The notes beneath the pieces are model-generated. The model made no database searches, was not told the DNA's origin, and worked only from the letters and a program-made list of their open reading frames with translations. A stretch of 43,572 bases of DNA from Alphaproteobacteria bacterium (GTDB lineage Bacteria; Pseudomonadota; Alphaproteobacteria; Micropepsales; Micropepsaceae), in the NCBI GenBank assembly GCA_019242395.1, contig JAFAVP010000137.1:1-43572 (forward strand), read 5' to 3'. Of this stretch, positions 18,758 to 28,533 are shown piece by piece. The number at the start of each line of letters is the position of its first letter. The stretch's first letter is position 1. A program made the translations under genes and the position numbers.

Positions 18758-20170
18758 TCAGGGCGCAATCACCTTGCCTGGGTTGAGGATGTTGTTCGGA
18801 TCCAGTGTGTGTTTGACCATCCGCATGACATCCATTTCGTGGAGAGCCTTATAGCGCAGAATTTCCTCCCGCTTCATTAGGCCGATCCCATGCTCTGCGC
18901 TGATAGAGCCGCCAAACTCGTGCACGATGTCATGCACAAGGCGGGTGATCTCGTCCCAGCGGGCGAGGAACGCCGCACTGTCACCGCCTTCCGGCACGCT
19001 GAAATTAAGATGGATATTGCCATCCCCAAGATGCCCGAAGGGCACTGGCCGCGCACGTGGGACGAGCTTTTCAACCGCCTCGATGCTGCGGGCAAGGAAT
19101 TCCGGGATAGCTGCAACCGGTACGGAGACGTCGTGCTTAATTGAGCCACCTTCTTTTTTTTGCGCTTCCGAGACGCTGTCCCGCAGGTACCAGAAGCTGG
19201 TACGTTGTGCTTCGTTTGCCGCGACTGCCGCGTCGGTAGCGGTGCCGTCCCTTATCGCTTCGGCGAGCGACTGTTCGATCCTGTTGTTCAGTTGCGAGGC
19301 GGCCCCGCTGCTTGCTTCGGCCAGCACATACCAGGGAGCGGGCGCGGAAAGTGGATCGCGGGCTTGCGGCATGTGCTTCAGCACCATTTCCAGGGCCATC
19401 TGTGACATAAATTCGAAAGCGGAAACCATGCCAGCGCTCGCGGCTTGGAGGCGATGGAGGAGTTCAATTGCCGATTTCACGTTCGGAACCGTGACGAAGG
19501 CGGTGACGTGCTCCGCCGGTTTCGGAGCAAGCTTCAATGCAGCCGCCGTGAGGACGCCGAGGGTACCTTCGGAGCCGATGAAGAGTTGCTTCAGATCGTA
19601 TCCGGTATTGTCCTTCCTCAAGGTTCGGAGCAGGTCGAGCACTCGTCCATCTGCCAGCACCACCTCTAGGCCAAACACTAAGTCCCGCATGTTGCCATAG
19701 CGAAGCACATTCACGCCGCCCGCATTGGTGGCAACGTTGCCGCCAATCGTGCAACTGCCTTCAGAGGCCAGGCTGAGCGGAAAGTAGCGATCTGCGGCGT
19801 CCGCCACTCGATGTACTTCGGCAAGAACAACGCCGGCTTCTGCAATGATCGACATGCCATCAGCATCCACGCTGCGGATTGCATTCATGCGCGAGAGGCT
19901 GAGCAGCACTTCGCCATTCAGGGGGATTTGCCCCCCGACCAAGCCTGTGTTGCCACCCTGCGGGACAAGCGGTGTGCGTGTCGAATAACAGATGCTTAGC
20001 AATCGGCTCACTTCCCACGTCGATTGAGGCTTAAGCAGCAGTTGCGAAGAGCCGTGATATTTTCCGCGCCACTCGACCAAATGCGGTGCTATTTCGCGAG
20101 GATCCTCGCTGAATCCCCTCGGACCAACGCACTCCTTGAGAGCTGCGAGAACGGCCGGTTCGAGCTTCAT
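18758..20170 (-). CDS. FAD-binding oxidoreductase (GlcD/D-2-hydroxyacid dehydrogenase-like)
   Basis: PLVPQGGNTGLVGGQIP, ASEGSCTIGGNVATNAGGVNVLRYGNMRDLVFGLEVVLADGRVLDLL, GDGNIHLNFSVPEGG, EHGIGLMKREEILRYK. Confidence 0.93.
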   Translation of the reverse strand: MKLEPAVLAALKECVGPRGFSEDPREIAPHLVEWRGKYHGSSQLLLKPQSTWEVSRLLSICYSTRTPLVPQGGNTGLVGGQIPLNGEVLLSLSRMNAIRSVDADGMSIIAEAGVVLAEVHRVADAADRYFPLSLASEGSCTIGGNVATNAGGVNVLRYGNMRDLVFGLEVVLADGRVLDLLRTLRKDNTGYDLKQLFIGSEGTLGVLTAAALKLAPKPAEHVTAFVTVPNVKSAIELLHRLQAASAGMVSAFEFMSQMALEMVLKHMPQARDPLSAPAPWYVLAEASSGAASQLNNRIEQSLAEAIRDGTATDAAVAANEAQRTSFWYLRDSVSEAQKKEGGSIKHDVSVPVAAIPEFLARSIEAVEKLVPRARPVPFGHLGDGNIHLNFSVPEGGDSAAFLARWDEITRLVHDIVHEFGGSISAEHGIGLMKREEILRYKALHEMDVMRMVKHTLDPNNILNPGKVIAP

Positions 20171-21126
20171 GGCGAGTCTCGACGCGCAGCGGCACGGCGC
20201 AGCCGATCGTTGATGGCCTCGCCAAGCCCTTCATCAGGAATCGGCATCACCGCGATCTGCGGCGCACCGCTGCCATCCAGCTCGCGCAACATGGCAAAAA
20301 GATTTGCCGCAGCTTCCTTGAGATCGCCGGTCGGGCTCAGGTTCCGGACGATGGCGGCGCCAGGCAGAAGATCCATTCCAAAAGCCAGCAATGCATCTCC
20401 GGGTTGTACCTTCTGCGCGTTGAGCCGGAGCAGCGCACGGGGCGCATAGTGACTTTCGAGTTGCCCCGGCGATGAAATCCGGCGCGATTGAGGCGTTACC
20501 AGAGGGCCGGCAATCTCTTCGATCATTTGCCGTGGTATAGCCCCTGGCCGGAGCAATCTCGGCCGGCCGGAGCCCAAACCGATAACAGTGGATTCGAGCC
20601 CTGCCGCGGTTGGCCCCCCATCCAGCACCAACGGGAGCTTATGGCCGAAGTCGTCGGCCACGTGCTGCGCTGTGGTCGGGCTGACGTGACCTGAGCGGTT
20701 GGCACTGGGCGCGGCTATGAGAATGCCGCTCGCCTCCAATAGTGCCTGGGCGACGGGATGGGACGGCATTCGAATAGCGACTGTGTCAAGCCCGGCGCTC
20801 ACCAGAAGCGACAGTTTGGATTGGACGCGGCGCGAGAGGACGAGCGTCAATGCTCCTGGCCAAAATCGCTCTGCAAGCGCGCGCGCCAGCGGTGTGAACT
20901 CTGCAACTTTTTCCGCGGCGGAAAAGGTGCGCACATGCACGATTAAAGGGTTAAAGCGCGGCCGCCCTTTTGTTTCGAAGACCGTGGCAACTGCCTTGTC
21001 ATTCGTGGCGTCGCTTCCTAGTCCGTAAACAGTCTCCGTTGGAAACCCGACCAGTCCGCCTTCGCGGAGGATGTGCGCCGCGCGCTGTACATTTATCGCG
21101 CTCGGAGCAACGATGCTGTCCATCAT
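20167..21126 (-). CDS. L-threonylcarbamoyladenylate synthase (Sua5/YwlC family)
   Basis: GGLVGFPTETVYGLGSDATNDKAVATVFETKGRPRFNPLIVHV; PSANRSGHVSPTTAQHV; STVIGLGSGRPRLLRPGAI; C-terminal Sua5 domain. Confidence 0.94.
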   Translation of the reverse strand: MMDSIVAPSAINVQRAAHILREGGLVGFPTETVYGLGSDATNDKAVATVFETKGRPRFNPLIVHVRTFSAAEKVAEFTPLARALAERFWPGALTLVLSRRVQSKLSLLVSAGLDTVAIRMPSHPVAQALLEASGILIAAPSANRSGHVSPTTAQHVADDFGHKLPLVLDGGPTAAGLESTVIGLGSGRPRLLRPGAIPRQMIEEIAGPLVTPQSRRISSPGQLESHYAPRALLRLNAQKVQPGDALLAFGMDLLPGAAIVRNLSPTGDLKEAAANLFAMLRELDGSGAPQIAVMPIPDEGLGEAINDRLRRAAARRDSP

Positions 21127-21282
21127 CCGAACTGTACTTCATCCCGGATGCTGTTGCGAGCGGAAGGCCCGCGCCGGATGACATATCCTTCCGGGCATTC
21201 TCCTGACCAACGCGGCACCAAGGAAACGCGCGCCAGCGCTCGCGCGTTGCTTCTGGATGGACCTCCCTAGCGCCACCGCCTG

Positions 21283-22329
21283 ATGGCTATTACAGCTCCG
21301 GGCGTCCTATCGCGGCCGCTCGCCGATATCGGGGGTACCCCGATTACTGTGGCGGGCCTGATGCTCGCTCTTGCGATCGTCGTGATTTCGTTCACGCTTT
21401 CGCGAATTGCTGTTCGGCTGATCGCACGGCTGCGGAACCGCCGGAACCACGGCGGTGCAGCACTCTATATTCTGGAAAAGCTCGCTGGCTACGGCATCGC
21501 CATCGTCGGCGTGCTGTTCGCGTTCTCGACTATGGGACTCAACCTCAGCTCACTGGCAGTATTCGCCGGTGCCGTCGGCGTAGGCATTGGCCTGGGTCTT
21601 CAGGGCGTCGTCAAGGAATTTGTTTCCGGCATCGTTCTGCTCTTCGGGCGAGAACTGAGGGTTGGCGATTTTGTGGAGCTCCCGACGACTCCCGCGGTGC
21701 GTGGTCTGGTCTGGGAAATTGGCGCTCGCGCAACTCGGGTCCGTACAAGTGACAGCCTCGACGTTTTCGTGCCCAACTCACGCTTTATCGAAGAGCGTTT
21801 CACCAACTGGACGCTAAAGGGCGATACGCGGCGTATCCATGTGGCGTTCAATGTTGCATCTGACGCAGACAAGGCAAAGGTGCGAGATGTTGTTATAGCA
21901 GCGGCGAAAGAGCTCCCGTTCACGTTGCCGGACGAAGGTGCGCGACGAACTCAGGTTTGGATGACGAGTTTTGGCGATTCAGGACTCAACTTCGAACTCG
22001 TGGTATGGCCGACCCTCGACGCAGTGAAGCGGCCAGCCGCCATGCAGGCCGCCTACATGTGGGCTATTGACGATGCCCTAAGGGCTGCGCGGATAGAGGT
22101 ACCGTTCCCGCAGCGCGAGCTACGGATTCGAAGCATATTCGGACGCGAAGGGGATGCCGCCTTGGCAGCGCTTGGGCATGACACAGTTCCACGCAAGTCA
22201 CCCCCTTCTGAACCTGAGTGCCCCCCGTCCCGTAACGATGCGGCACATGAAACTGTAAGACCAGAAGAGCTACCCCCAGGAAGATCTGGTACTGGGCTGC
22301 GAAGTGAGCGCGTCGGCTTCAGTGAATGA
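21283..22329 (+). CDS. Small-conductance mechanosensitive channel (MscS) family protein
   Basis: LSSLAVFAGAVGVGIGLGLQGVVKEFVSGIVLLFGRELRVGDFVEL; VFVPNSRFIEERFTNWT. Confidence 0.92.
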   Translation: MAITAPGVLSRPLADIGGTPITVAGLMLALAIVVISFTLSRIAVRLIARLRNRRNHGGAALYILEKLAGYGIAIVGVLFAFSTMGLNLSSLAVFAGAVGVGIGLGLQGVVKEFVSGIVLLFGRELRVGDFVELPTTPAVRGLVWEIGARATRVRTSDSLDVFVPNSRFIEERFTNWTLKGDTRRIHVAFNVASDADKAKVRDVVIAAAKELPFTLPDEGARRTQVWMTSFGDSGLNFELVVWPTLDAVKRPAAMQAAYMWAIDDALRAARIEVPFPQRELRIRSIFGREGDAALAALGHDTVPRKSPPSEPECPPSRNDAAHETVRPEELPPGRSGTGLRSERVGFSE

Positions 22330-22375
22330 TCTGCCTGTCACGGATGACAAGTAATGGTCTCAAGATCACAACTGA

Positions 22376-22648
22376 GAACAAGAGTGCCTCGCGACTTGTG
22401 CCGAAAGCGGGTGTGCGTCAGGCAAGGGCGGCGGTTTAGGCGTCCTTGCGAAAGTCGCGGGCTATCCCGGAAAGCTGTATGTAACTGGTGAGAATTATGA
22501 CGACCGCGCTGGCAAGTACGTTGGGGAGGAGTTCTCGTTCATTCCTGCGCCGCTTGTGAGCGGAGGAACGCACTGGCCGGATCTCGACGAGGACGACTCC
22601 CTCCTCGGGAATAACCAGGCACTCGTCTCACAAAATGCCCACCTGTAG
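22376..22648 (+). pseudogene. Start-less coding-like fragment of unknown family
   Basis: Open frame after a stop at 22373 with no ATG/GTG/TTG start: ...GKGGGLGVLAKVAGYPGKLYVTGENYDDRAGKYVGEEFSFIPAPLVSGGTHWPDLDEDDSLLGNNQALVSQNAHL*. Confidence 0.35.
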
Positions 22649-22657
22649 ACACAAGAA

Positions 22658-22681
22658 GGGCGCGAGGAGGCCCTCACGCCC
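22658..22681 (-). terminator. Predicted intrinsic terminator for glnA
   Basis: Minus strand GGGCGTGAGG-GCCT-CCTCGCGCCC followed by TTCTTGTGT; 10-bp stem with one mismatch, about 25 nt after the glnA stop. Confidence 0.6.
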
Positions 22682-22706
22682 GAAGTCTTACGCCAACTTT
22701 GGGGAA

Positions 22707-24116
22707 TCACACGCTGTAATACATCTTGAATTCGATCGGATGCGGTGTGTGCTCGAAGGCGTACACTTCCTGCATCTTCAATTCGATGTAGCTGTCGATG
22801 AAGTCGTCGTTGAACACGCCGCCCTTCTTTAAGAAGGTGCGATCTCCATCGAGCGACCCCAGGGCCTCGCGCAAGGAGCCGCACACCGTCGGCACTTCCT
22901 TCAGCTCCGCAGGCGGCAGCGCATACAAGTCCTTGTCCATCGGATCGCCGGGATGAATCTTGTTCTCGATGCCGTCCAGTCCTGCCATTAGCATTGAGGC
23001 ATAGGCAAGGTAAGGATTAGCACCCGGATCTGGGAAACGCACTTCCACCCGTTTGGCGTTGGGCGAAGACGCAAATGGAATGCGGCACGACGCTGAACGG
23101 TTGCGCGAAGAATAGGCGAGTAGTACCGGCGCTTCGAATCCGGGAATCAGCCGCTTGTAGGAATTGGTGAGCGGATTGGTAAAGGCGTTCAGCGCCTTGG
23201 CATGCTTGATGATACCGCCGATATAGTAGAGGCAGGTATCCGACAGATCGGCATAACCAGAGCCGGCGAATAGCGGCTTACCGCTCTTCCAGATCGACTG
23301 ATGCACATGCATGCCAGAGCCATTGTCGCCCACGATTGGCTTCGGCATGAAAGTCGCGGTCTTCCCGTAGGACGCCGCCACCTGGTGAATAACATATTTG
23401 TATAGCTGCATGTTGTCGCCGCACTTCGTCAACGTGTTGAACTTGAAACCAAGTTCGTGCTGCGAGCTCGCCACTTCGTGATGATGCTTCTCCGGCTGGA
23501 TGCCCATCTCGCCCATGATTGCGAGCATCTCGCCGCGAATATCCTGCGCCGAGTCTACCGGGGGGACAGGAAAATACCCCCCCTTCACGCCGGGGCGATG
23601 TCCCAGATTGCCCCCATCGAATTCCTTGCCCGTGTTGTATGAACCCTCCGCTGAATCGACGTAGTAGAACCCTTTGTTTATTTCGGTGCCGAAGCGGACG
23701 TCATCGAAGATGAAGAATTCCGCTTCTGGCCCGAAATAGGCGGTGTCGCCCACGCCGGAAGAGGCCATGTAGGTTTCCGCAGCCTTCGCCATGGAACGGG
23801 GACAGCGGCCATAGCGCTGGCCGGTGGTCGGCTCCACCACATCGCAGATCAAGGAGAGGGTGGTCTGCGCGAAAAATGGATCGATTACCGCAGTTTCACA
23901 ATCCGGGACGAGCGTCATGTCGGATTCATTGATGGCCTTCCAGCCGGCAATCGAGGAGCCATCGAACATGGTCCCTTCCGTTAGGAAATCCTCATCCACC
24001 AGCGACAGGTCGAAGGTGACGTGCTGCCACTTGCCGCGGGGGTCGGTAAAGCGGAGATCCACGAAGTTGACCTCTTTTTCCTTGATCAACTTCAGAATGG
24101 TGCCGGTGTCGGCCAT
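22707..24116 (-). CDS. glnA: Type I glutamine synthetase
   Basis: [63 protein letters not shown], tail [11 protein letters not shown]. Confidence 0.98.
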   Translation of the reverse strand: MADTGTILKLIKEKEVNFVDLRFTDPRGKWQHVTFDLSLVDEDFLTEGTMFDGSSIAGWKAINESDMTLVPDCETAVIDPFFAQTTLSLICDVVEPTTGQRYGRCPRSMAKAAETYMASSGVGDTAYFGPEAEFFIFDDVRFGTEINKGFYYVDSAEGSYNTGKEFDGGNLGHRPGVKGGYFPVPPVDSAQDIRGEMLAIMGEMGIQPEKHHHEVASSQHELGFKFNTLTKCGDNMQLYKYVIHQVAASYGKTATFMPKPIVGDNGSGMHVHQSIWKSGKPLFAGSGYADLSDTCLYYIGGIIKHAKALNAFTNPLTNSYKRLIPGFEAPVLLAYSSRNRSASCRIPFASSPNAKRVEVRFPDPGANPYLAYASMLMAGLDGIENKIHPGDPMDKDLYALPPAELKEVPTVCGSLREALGSLDGDRTFLKKGGVFNDDFIDSYIELKMQEVYAFEHTPHPIEFKMYYSV

Positions 24117-24140
24117 GTTCTTTCCTTCGAGTAATTACGT

Positions 24141-24518
<378 letters not shown>

Positions 24519-24629
24519 TTACACGGAGTCGGAAGCGGTTCGCCAGCGGCGGGAAGGCGCATCCACAGGGGAATGTGGCGTGATTGAGGCCGACGTTGCA
24601 GCAAAACTGATCCTTTGCGAATTTGCGCC

Positions 24630-25790
24630 ATGGCCCACGCCCCAAACCCGGTTTTTTCGAAGCTCCCGACCACCATTTTCACGACCATGTCGGCGCTGGC
24701 TGCGCAGCACAGCGCGGTCAATCTGGGACAGGGCTTTCCGGACGAGGATGGGCCGGTTTCGATTCGCCAAGTAGCGGCCAAGGCGCTGGCGGATGGTCCC
24801 AATCAGTATCCGCCCATGCGCGGCCTTCCGCAGCTGCGACAGGCAATCTGTGCGCATGCGAAACGGTTCTACGGGATCGAGTTCGATCCAGATGCCAACG
24901 TGGTGGTGACCTCCGGCGGCACCGAGGCGCTCACTGCCTCCATCATGGCGCTCGCAGCTCAGGGCGGTGAAGTGCTGCTTATCGAACCGGCTTACGATTC
25001 CTATGCTCCTATTGCAGAAGCGGTTGGCGCGCGCGTGAAGACAGTGAAGTTGTCGCCGCCCGATTGGCGGTTGGATGCCGAGGCGATTGCTGCCGCCATC
25101 ACGCCGGACACCCGCGTGTTGATGCTGAATTCGCCGCTCAACCCGACCGGCCGCGCCTTCACGCGCGATGAATTGCAAGGTGTGTCCCGCGTGCTGGCGC
25201 GCTCCAACGCGGTCGCGGTGTGCGATGAAGTTTACGAGCACCTTATTTTCGACCGCCGCGAGCACATTCCGCTCATCACGTTGCCGGGTATGGCGGAGCG
25301 GGTGGTGCGAGTAGGCTCGGCGGGCAAGATGTTCTCGCTGACGGGCTGGAAAGTCGGTTGGGTCACAGGGCCGAAAGCGCTGATCGATGTCATCGCAAAA
25401 GCGCACCAGTTCATCACCTTCACAACGCCGCCGGCGCTGCAGCTCGGTGTTGCTTACGCGCTCGAGCAAGAGATGGACTTCACGCTGAATCTCACGAAGT
25501 CGCTCCAGGCGAACCGCGATTTGCTAGCCCAACGTCTTTCGCACATCGGCTTCGAAATACTGCCGTGTGAAGGCTCCTACTTTCTCACTGTGGGGATTCG
25601 CTCCCTCACCAACGAAGGCGACCGCGCTTTCTGCGAGCGGCTCGTGCGCGAAGCTGGCGTGGCGCTAATCCCGCTGTCGGTCTTCTTCAGCAACGGCACG
25701 CCGGATCATCTCGTCCGCTTCGCTTTCTGCAAGAAACAAGGAGTCCTAGAACAGGCGCTGCGAAGGCTGGAGCGATTTTTCCGGGTATGA
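24630..25790 (+). CDS. PLP-dependent class I/II aminotransferase
   Basis: AVNLGQGFPDEDGP, NQYPPMRGLPQLRQAI, NSPLNPTGRAFTRDEL, VCDEVYEHLIFD, RVGSAGKMFSLTGWKVGW (PLP Lys). Confidence 0.93.
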   Translation: MAHAPNPVFSKLPTTIFTTMSALAAQHSAVNLGQGFPDEDGPVSIRQVAAKALADGPNQYPPMRGLPQLRQAICAHAKRFYGIEFDPDANVVVTSGGTEALTASIMALAAQGGEVLLIEPAYDSYAPIAEAVGARVKTVKLSPPDWRLDAEAIAAAITPDTRVLMLNSPLNPTGRAFTRDELQGVSRVLARSNAVAVCDEVYEHLIFDRREHIPLITLPGMAERVVRVGSAGKMFSLTGWKVGWVTGPKALIDVIAKAHQFITFTTPPALQLGVAYALEQEMDFTLNLTKSLQANRDLLAQRLSHIGFEILPCEGSYFLTVGIRSLTNEGDRAFCERLVREAGVALIPLSVFFSNGTPDHLVRFAFCKKQGVLEQALRRLERFFRV

Positions 25791-27355
25791 GAGCGACGCT
25801 GGATCCGCGCACGCCCATCCTCGTTGGTGGGGGGCAGTTTACGCAGCGCACTGCGCGTGAAGGGAAGCCCCAAGAGAGTCTGTTGCCCATTGAGATGCTG
25901 GTGAAGGCGGCGCGGCTGGCGCTTGCCGATAGCGAGGTGGGTGAGAAGCTCGTACGGGAGATCGACACGGTTGCCGTGGTGCGTTTCACCGCGGATTCGC
26001 CAGGCGAGCAGGGCCGGCTACCGAAACGGATGTTCCGCAATCCGCCGGGCGCGATCGCCAAGCATCTCGGCATCGTGCCGCGCCGTACCTTCTACACCGC
26101 AACCGGCGGCAACACGCCACAATGGCTGGTGAACTGCACGGCGGAAGAGATCGCCAATGGCGACTGCGAAGCGGCGCTGCTCGCCGGCGCCGAATACCTC
26201 GCCACATGGATGGCCGCGCTGAAGCACGGGATCAATCTCGGCTGGACCGAAGGCGTGGATACAGATACCGGCGACGATCCGGAAGAGATAGGCGACGCAC
26301 GGCCAGGCACCAGCGATTACGAGCAGCGCTACGGTCTCCAGTTTCCGGTAAACACCTACCCGCTGTTCGAGAACGCTATCCGATGCAAAAAGGGCCACAC
26401 GCCAGAGGCGCACCTTAAATGGCTGGGTGAATTCTTCTCGCCGTTCTCAAAGGTGGCTGCGGAGAATCCGCATGCGTGGTTTCCCAAATCTCGTTCGCCT
26501 CAGGAAATCTCGACCCCGGCGAAGAACAACCGTTTCGTTGGCTTTCCATATACCAAATATCTCTGCGCCGTGATCGCCGTGGACATGGCAGCCGCCGTGG
26601 TGATGACGAGCGTGGGCAAGGCCCGCGAACTCGGCATTCCCCAATCGAAGTGGGTGTTCCTGCACGGCTGCGCTGACGCCAACGATCTGTGGCATGTGAC
26701 GGAGCGCGTGAATTACCATTCCTCGCCCGCTATTCGCGAAATGGGCAAGCGCGCCTTCGCGATGGCAAACATTCAGGCATCTGACCTGCGTTTCATCGAC
26801 CTCTATTCCTGCTTTCCATCTGCCGTGGAAATTGCCTGCGCCGAACTGGGCATTGCGGAAGACGATCCGCGCGGGCTGACCATCACCGGCGGGTTGCCGT
26901 ATTTCGGCGGACCCGGCAACAACTATGTCATGCACTCCATCGTCACGATGATGGAGAAGCTGCGGGCGAAACCTGGGGCGTACGGACTCTGCACCGGCAA
27001 CGGCTGGTATGTGACGAAGCACTCTGTGGGAATCTATTCGGCGACTCCTTTTGAGGGCCCGTGGCAGCGTGAAGACCCCAAATCCTATCAGCGCGAGTTG
27101 GATGCAGTAGCGCATCCGCAGTTCATCGAACAGCCGAATGGCCGCGCTACCGTCGAAACCTACACCGTGGTCACCGATCGCAGGGGCAAACGCTTCGGCA
27201 TCGTCATCGGCCGTGACGAACAGAACTGCCGCTTCCTCGCGCACACGCCCAATGATGAAGGGAGCCTCGATCGCATGATGCGCGAAGACATTCTCGGCCG
27301 TGCGGGCGAAGTGACGGCGGGCACAGAAACCAATCTTTTCCAGTTTGGCAGATGA
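25787..27355 (+). CDS. Thiolase-superfamily acetyl-CoA acetyltransferase-like protein
   Basis: MRATLDPRTPILVGGGQFTQR; VPRRTFYTATGGNTPQWLVN; FIDLYSCFPSAVEIACAELGI; TITGGLPYFGGPGNNYVMHSI; GLCTGNGWYVTKHSVGIYS. Confidence 0.88.
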   Translation: MRATLDPRTPILVGGGQFTQRTAREGKPQESLLPIEMLVKAARLALADSEVGEKLVREIDTVAVVRFTADSPGEQGRLPKRMFRNPPGAIAKHLGIVPRRTFYTATGGNTPQWLVNCTAEEIANGDCEAALLAGAEYLATWMAALKHGINLGWTEGVDTDTGDDPEEIGDARPGTSDYEQRYGLQFPVNTYPLFENAIRCKKGHTPEAHLKWLGEFFSPFSKVAAENPHAWFPKSRSPQEISTPAKNNRFVGFPYTKYLCAVIAVDMAAAVVMTSVGKARELGIPQSKWVFLHGCADANDLWHVTERVNYHSSPAIREMGKRAFAMANIQASDLRFIDLYSCFPSAVEIACAELGIAEDDPRGLTITGGLPYFGGPGNNYVMHSIVTMMEKLRAKPGAYGLCTGNGWYVTKHSVGIYSATPFEGPWQREDPKSYQRELDAVAHPQFIEQPNGRATVETYTVVTDRRGKRFGIVIGRDEQNCRFLAHTPNDEGSLDRMMREDILGRAGEVTAGTETNLFQFGR

Positions 27356-27395
27356 ACGAGATGAAGGACGTACGACTACGACATAGGAGCATGGG

Positions 27396-27980
27396 GTGCG
27401 TTCGATTCTGATCGGTTTCGCGATAATCCTTGCCGTAGGCGCCGTCATTTTGGTCGCGCGGCTGTCCTTCTCCCTCCGCGAGGCAAGCGCGCAGGACAAG
27501 CAGATGGCGGCGGCTTTTGTCCCCAAATCAACCAACAAGACTTTGGTTGTCGTGCGAGGCTGGTCGCGTGACGAACTGGACAAAATTCTATCGTATTTCC
27601 TATCCAGTTACGAACTGCCGCAGTCGACTCTGGAAGTCTCCAGTCGATCGGACAACACGCTCGTTCTAACGTTTCCGAACGACATCCCGCCGAAGTTTTT
27701 GTACTTTCTGGTCAACTACATTCAATATCCGAAAGAGTTTTATTTGACGCATCGGTCCATCGGCGTGATCGCGCACGTCATTCTGGGTCCGGCCTTTGGT
27801 ATTCCCGACAATGCGCTCGCTGGTAAGAGCGCTGATGTTTATGTGCCCTCCAATGACGCAGATTACGACTTGGTCTATGCGCGCGTTGAGACCGGACAAG
27901 CCTATCAAATATCGTTCACCGATCTGATTTGGCGGCCGGTCGCCGACCCACGGGTGCCATCGACGATTTCGGGTCTGTAG
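27396..27980 (+). CDS. Uncharacterised membrane-anchored protein
   Basis: GTG start, N-terminal TM ILIGFAIILAVGAVILVARL then soluble domain; no family recognised. Co-directional with neighbours. Confidence 0.75.
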   Translation: MRSILIGFAIILAVGAVILVARLSFSLREASAQDKQMAAAFVPKSTNKTLVVVRGWSRDELDKILSYFLSSYELPQSTLEVSSRSDNTLVLTFPNDIPPKFLYFLVNYIQYPKEFYLTHRSIGVIAHVILGPAFGIPDNALAGKSADVYVPSNDADYDLVYARVETGQAYQISFTDLIWRPVADPRVPSTISGL

Positions 27981-27981
27981 G

Positions 27982-28533
27982 ATGCCCCTGATTTACATGG
28001 TGCGGCACGGGCGCGCGGAAGCCGGGTTCGGCGAGGCGCACGATCCGGGACTGGACGATGTTGGGCGAAAGCAGGCGGAAGCTGTGGCGCGGGAACTGGC
28101 ACCGCTCGGGCCATTGCCGATCCTGACCAGCCCCCTCAGGCGCACGCGCGAAACCGCAGCGCCGCTCGCGAAGCTGTGGAATATCCAACCGATCATCGAA
28201 GAGGCAGTGGCGGAAATTCCATCTCCGACGGACGATCTGCGTGAGCGGGTGGCCTGGCTGCGAGAATTCATGGGGGGCTCCTGGCGCAGCGCGACTCCGG
28301 CGCTGGCGCAATGGCGCGAAAGCGTGCTCGATGCGCTGATTGCGATCCGGGCGGACACCGTGATCGTCTCCCACTTCATCGCCGTCAATGTCGCGGCTGG
28401 TTTTGCTTTGAACGATGATCGGGTCGTGGTCTTCTCCCCGGACAATTGCTCCGTCACGGTATTCGAGAACGAGGGCGGTGCGCTGCGCCTCGTCGAAAAG
28501 GGCCGCGAAGCGCCGCTGACGAAGGTGAATTGA
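27982..28533 (+). CDS. Histidine phosphatase family protein
   Basis: LIYMVRHGRAEAG (RHG motif), ILTSPLRRTRETAAPLA, DTVIVSHFIAVNVAAGFAL. Confidence 0.93.
   Translation: MPLIYMVRHGRAEAGFGEAHDPGLDDVGRKQAEAVARELAPLGPLPILTSPLRRTRETAAPLAKLWNIQPIIEEAVAEIPSPTDDLRERVAWLREFMGGSWRSATPALAQWRESVLDALIAIRADTVIVSHFIAVNVAAGFALNDDRVVVFSPDNCSVTVFENEGGALRLVEKGREAPLTKVN

Noticed and set aside
24608-24625. Sigma54-like TGGCGCAAATTCGCA upstream of glnB (minus strand)
   Set aside because: GG-to-GC spacing is 9 nt instead of the strictly required 10 and the -12 half is poor.
26447-27583. 378-aa minus-strand ORF antisense to the thiolase-like gene
   Set aside because: Low-complexity, His/Arg-rich translation opposite a convincing CDS; GC-bias shadow.
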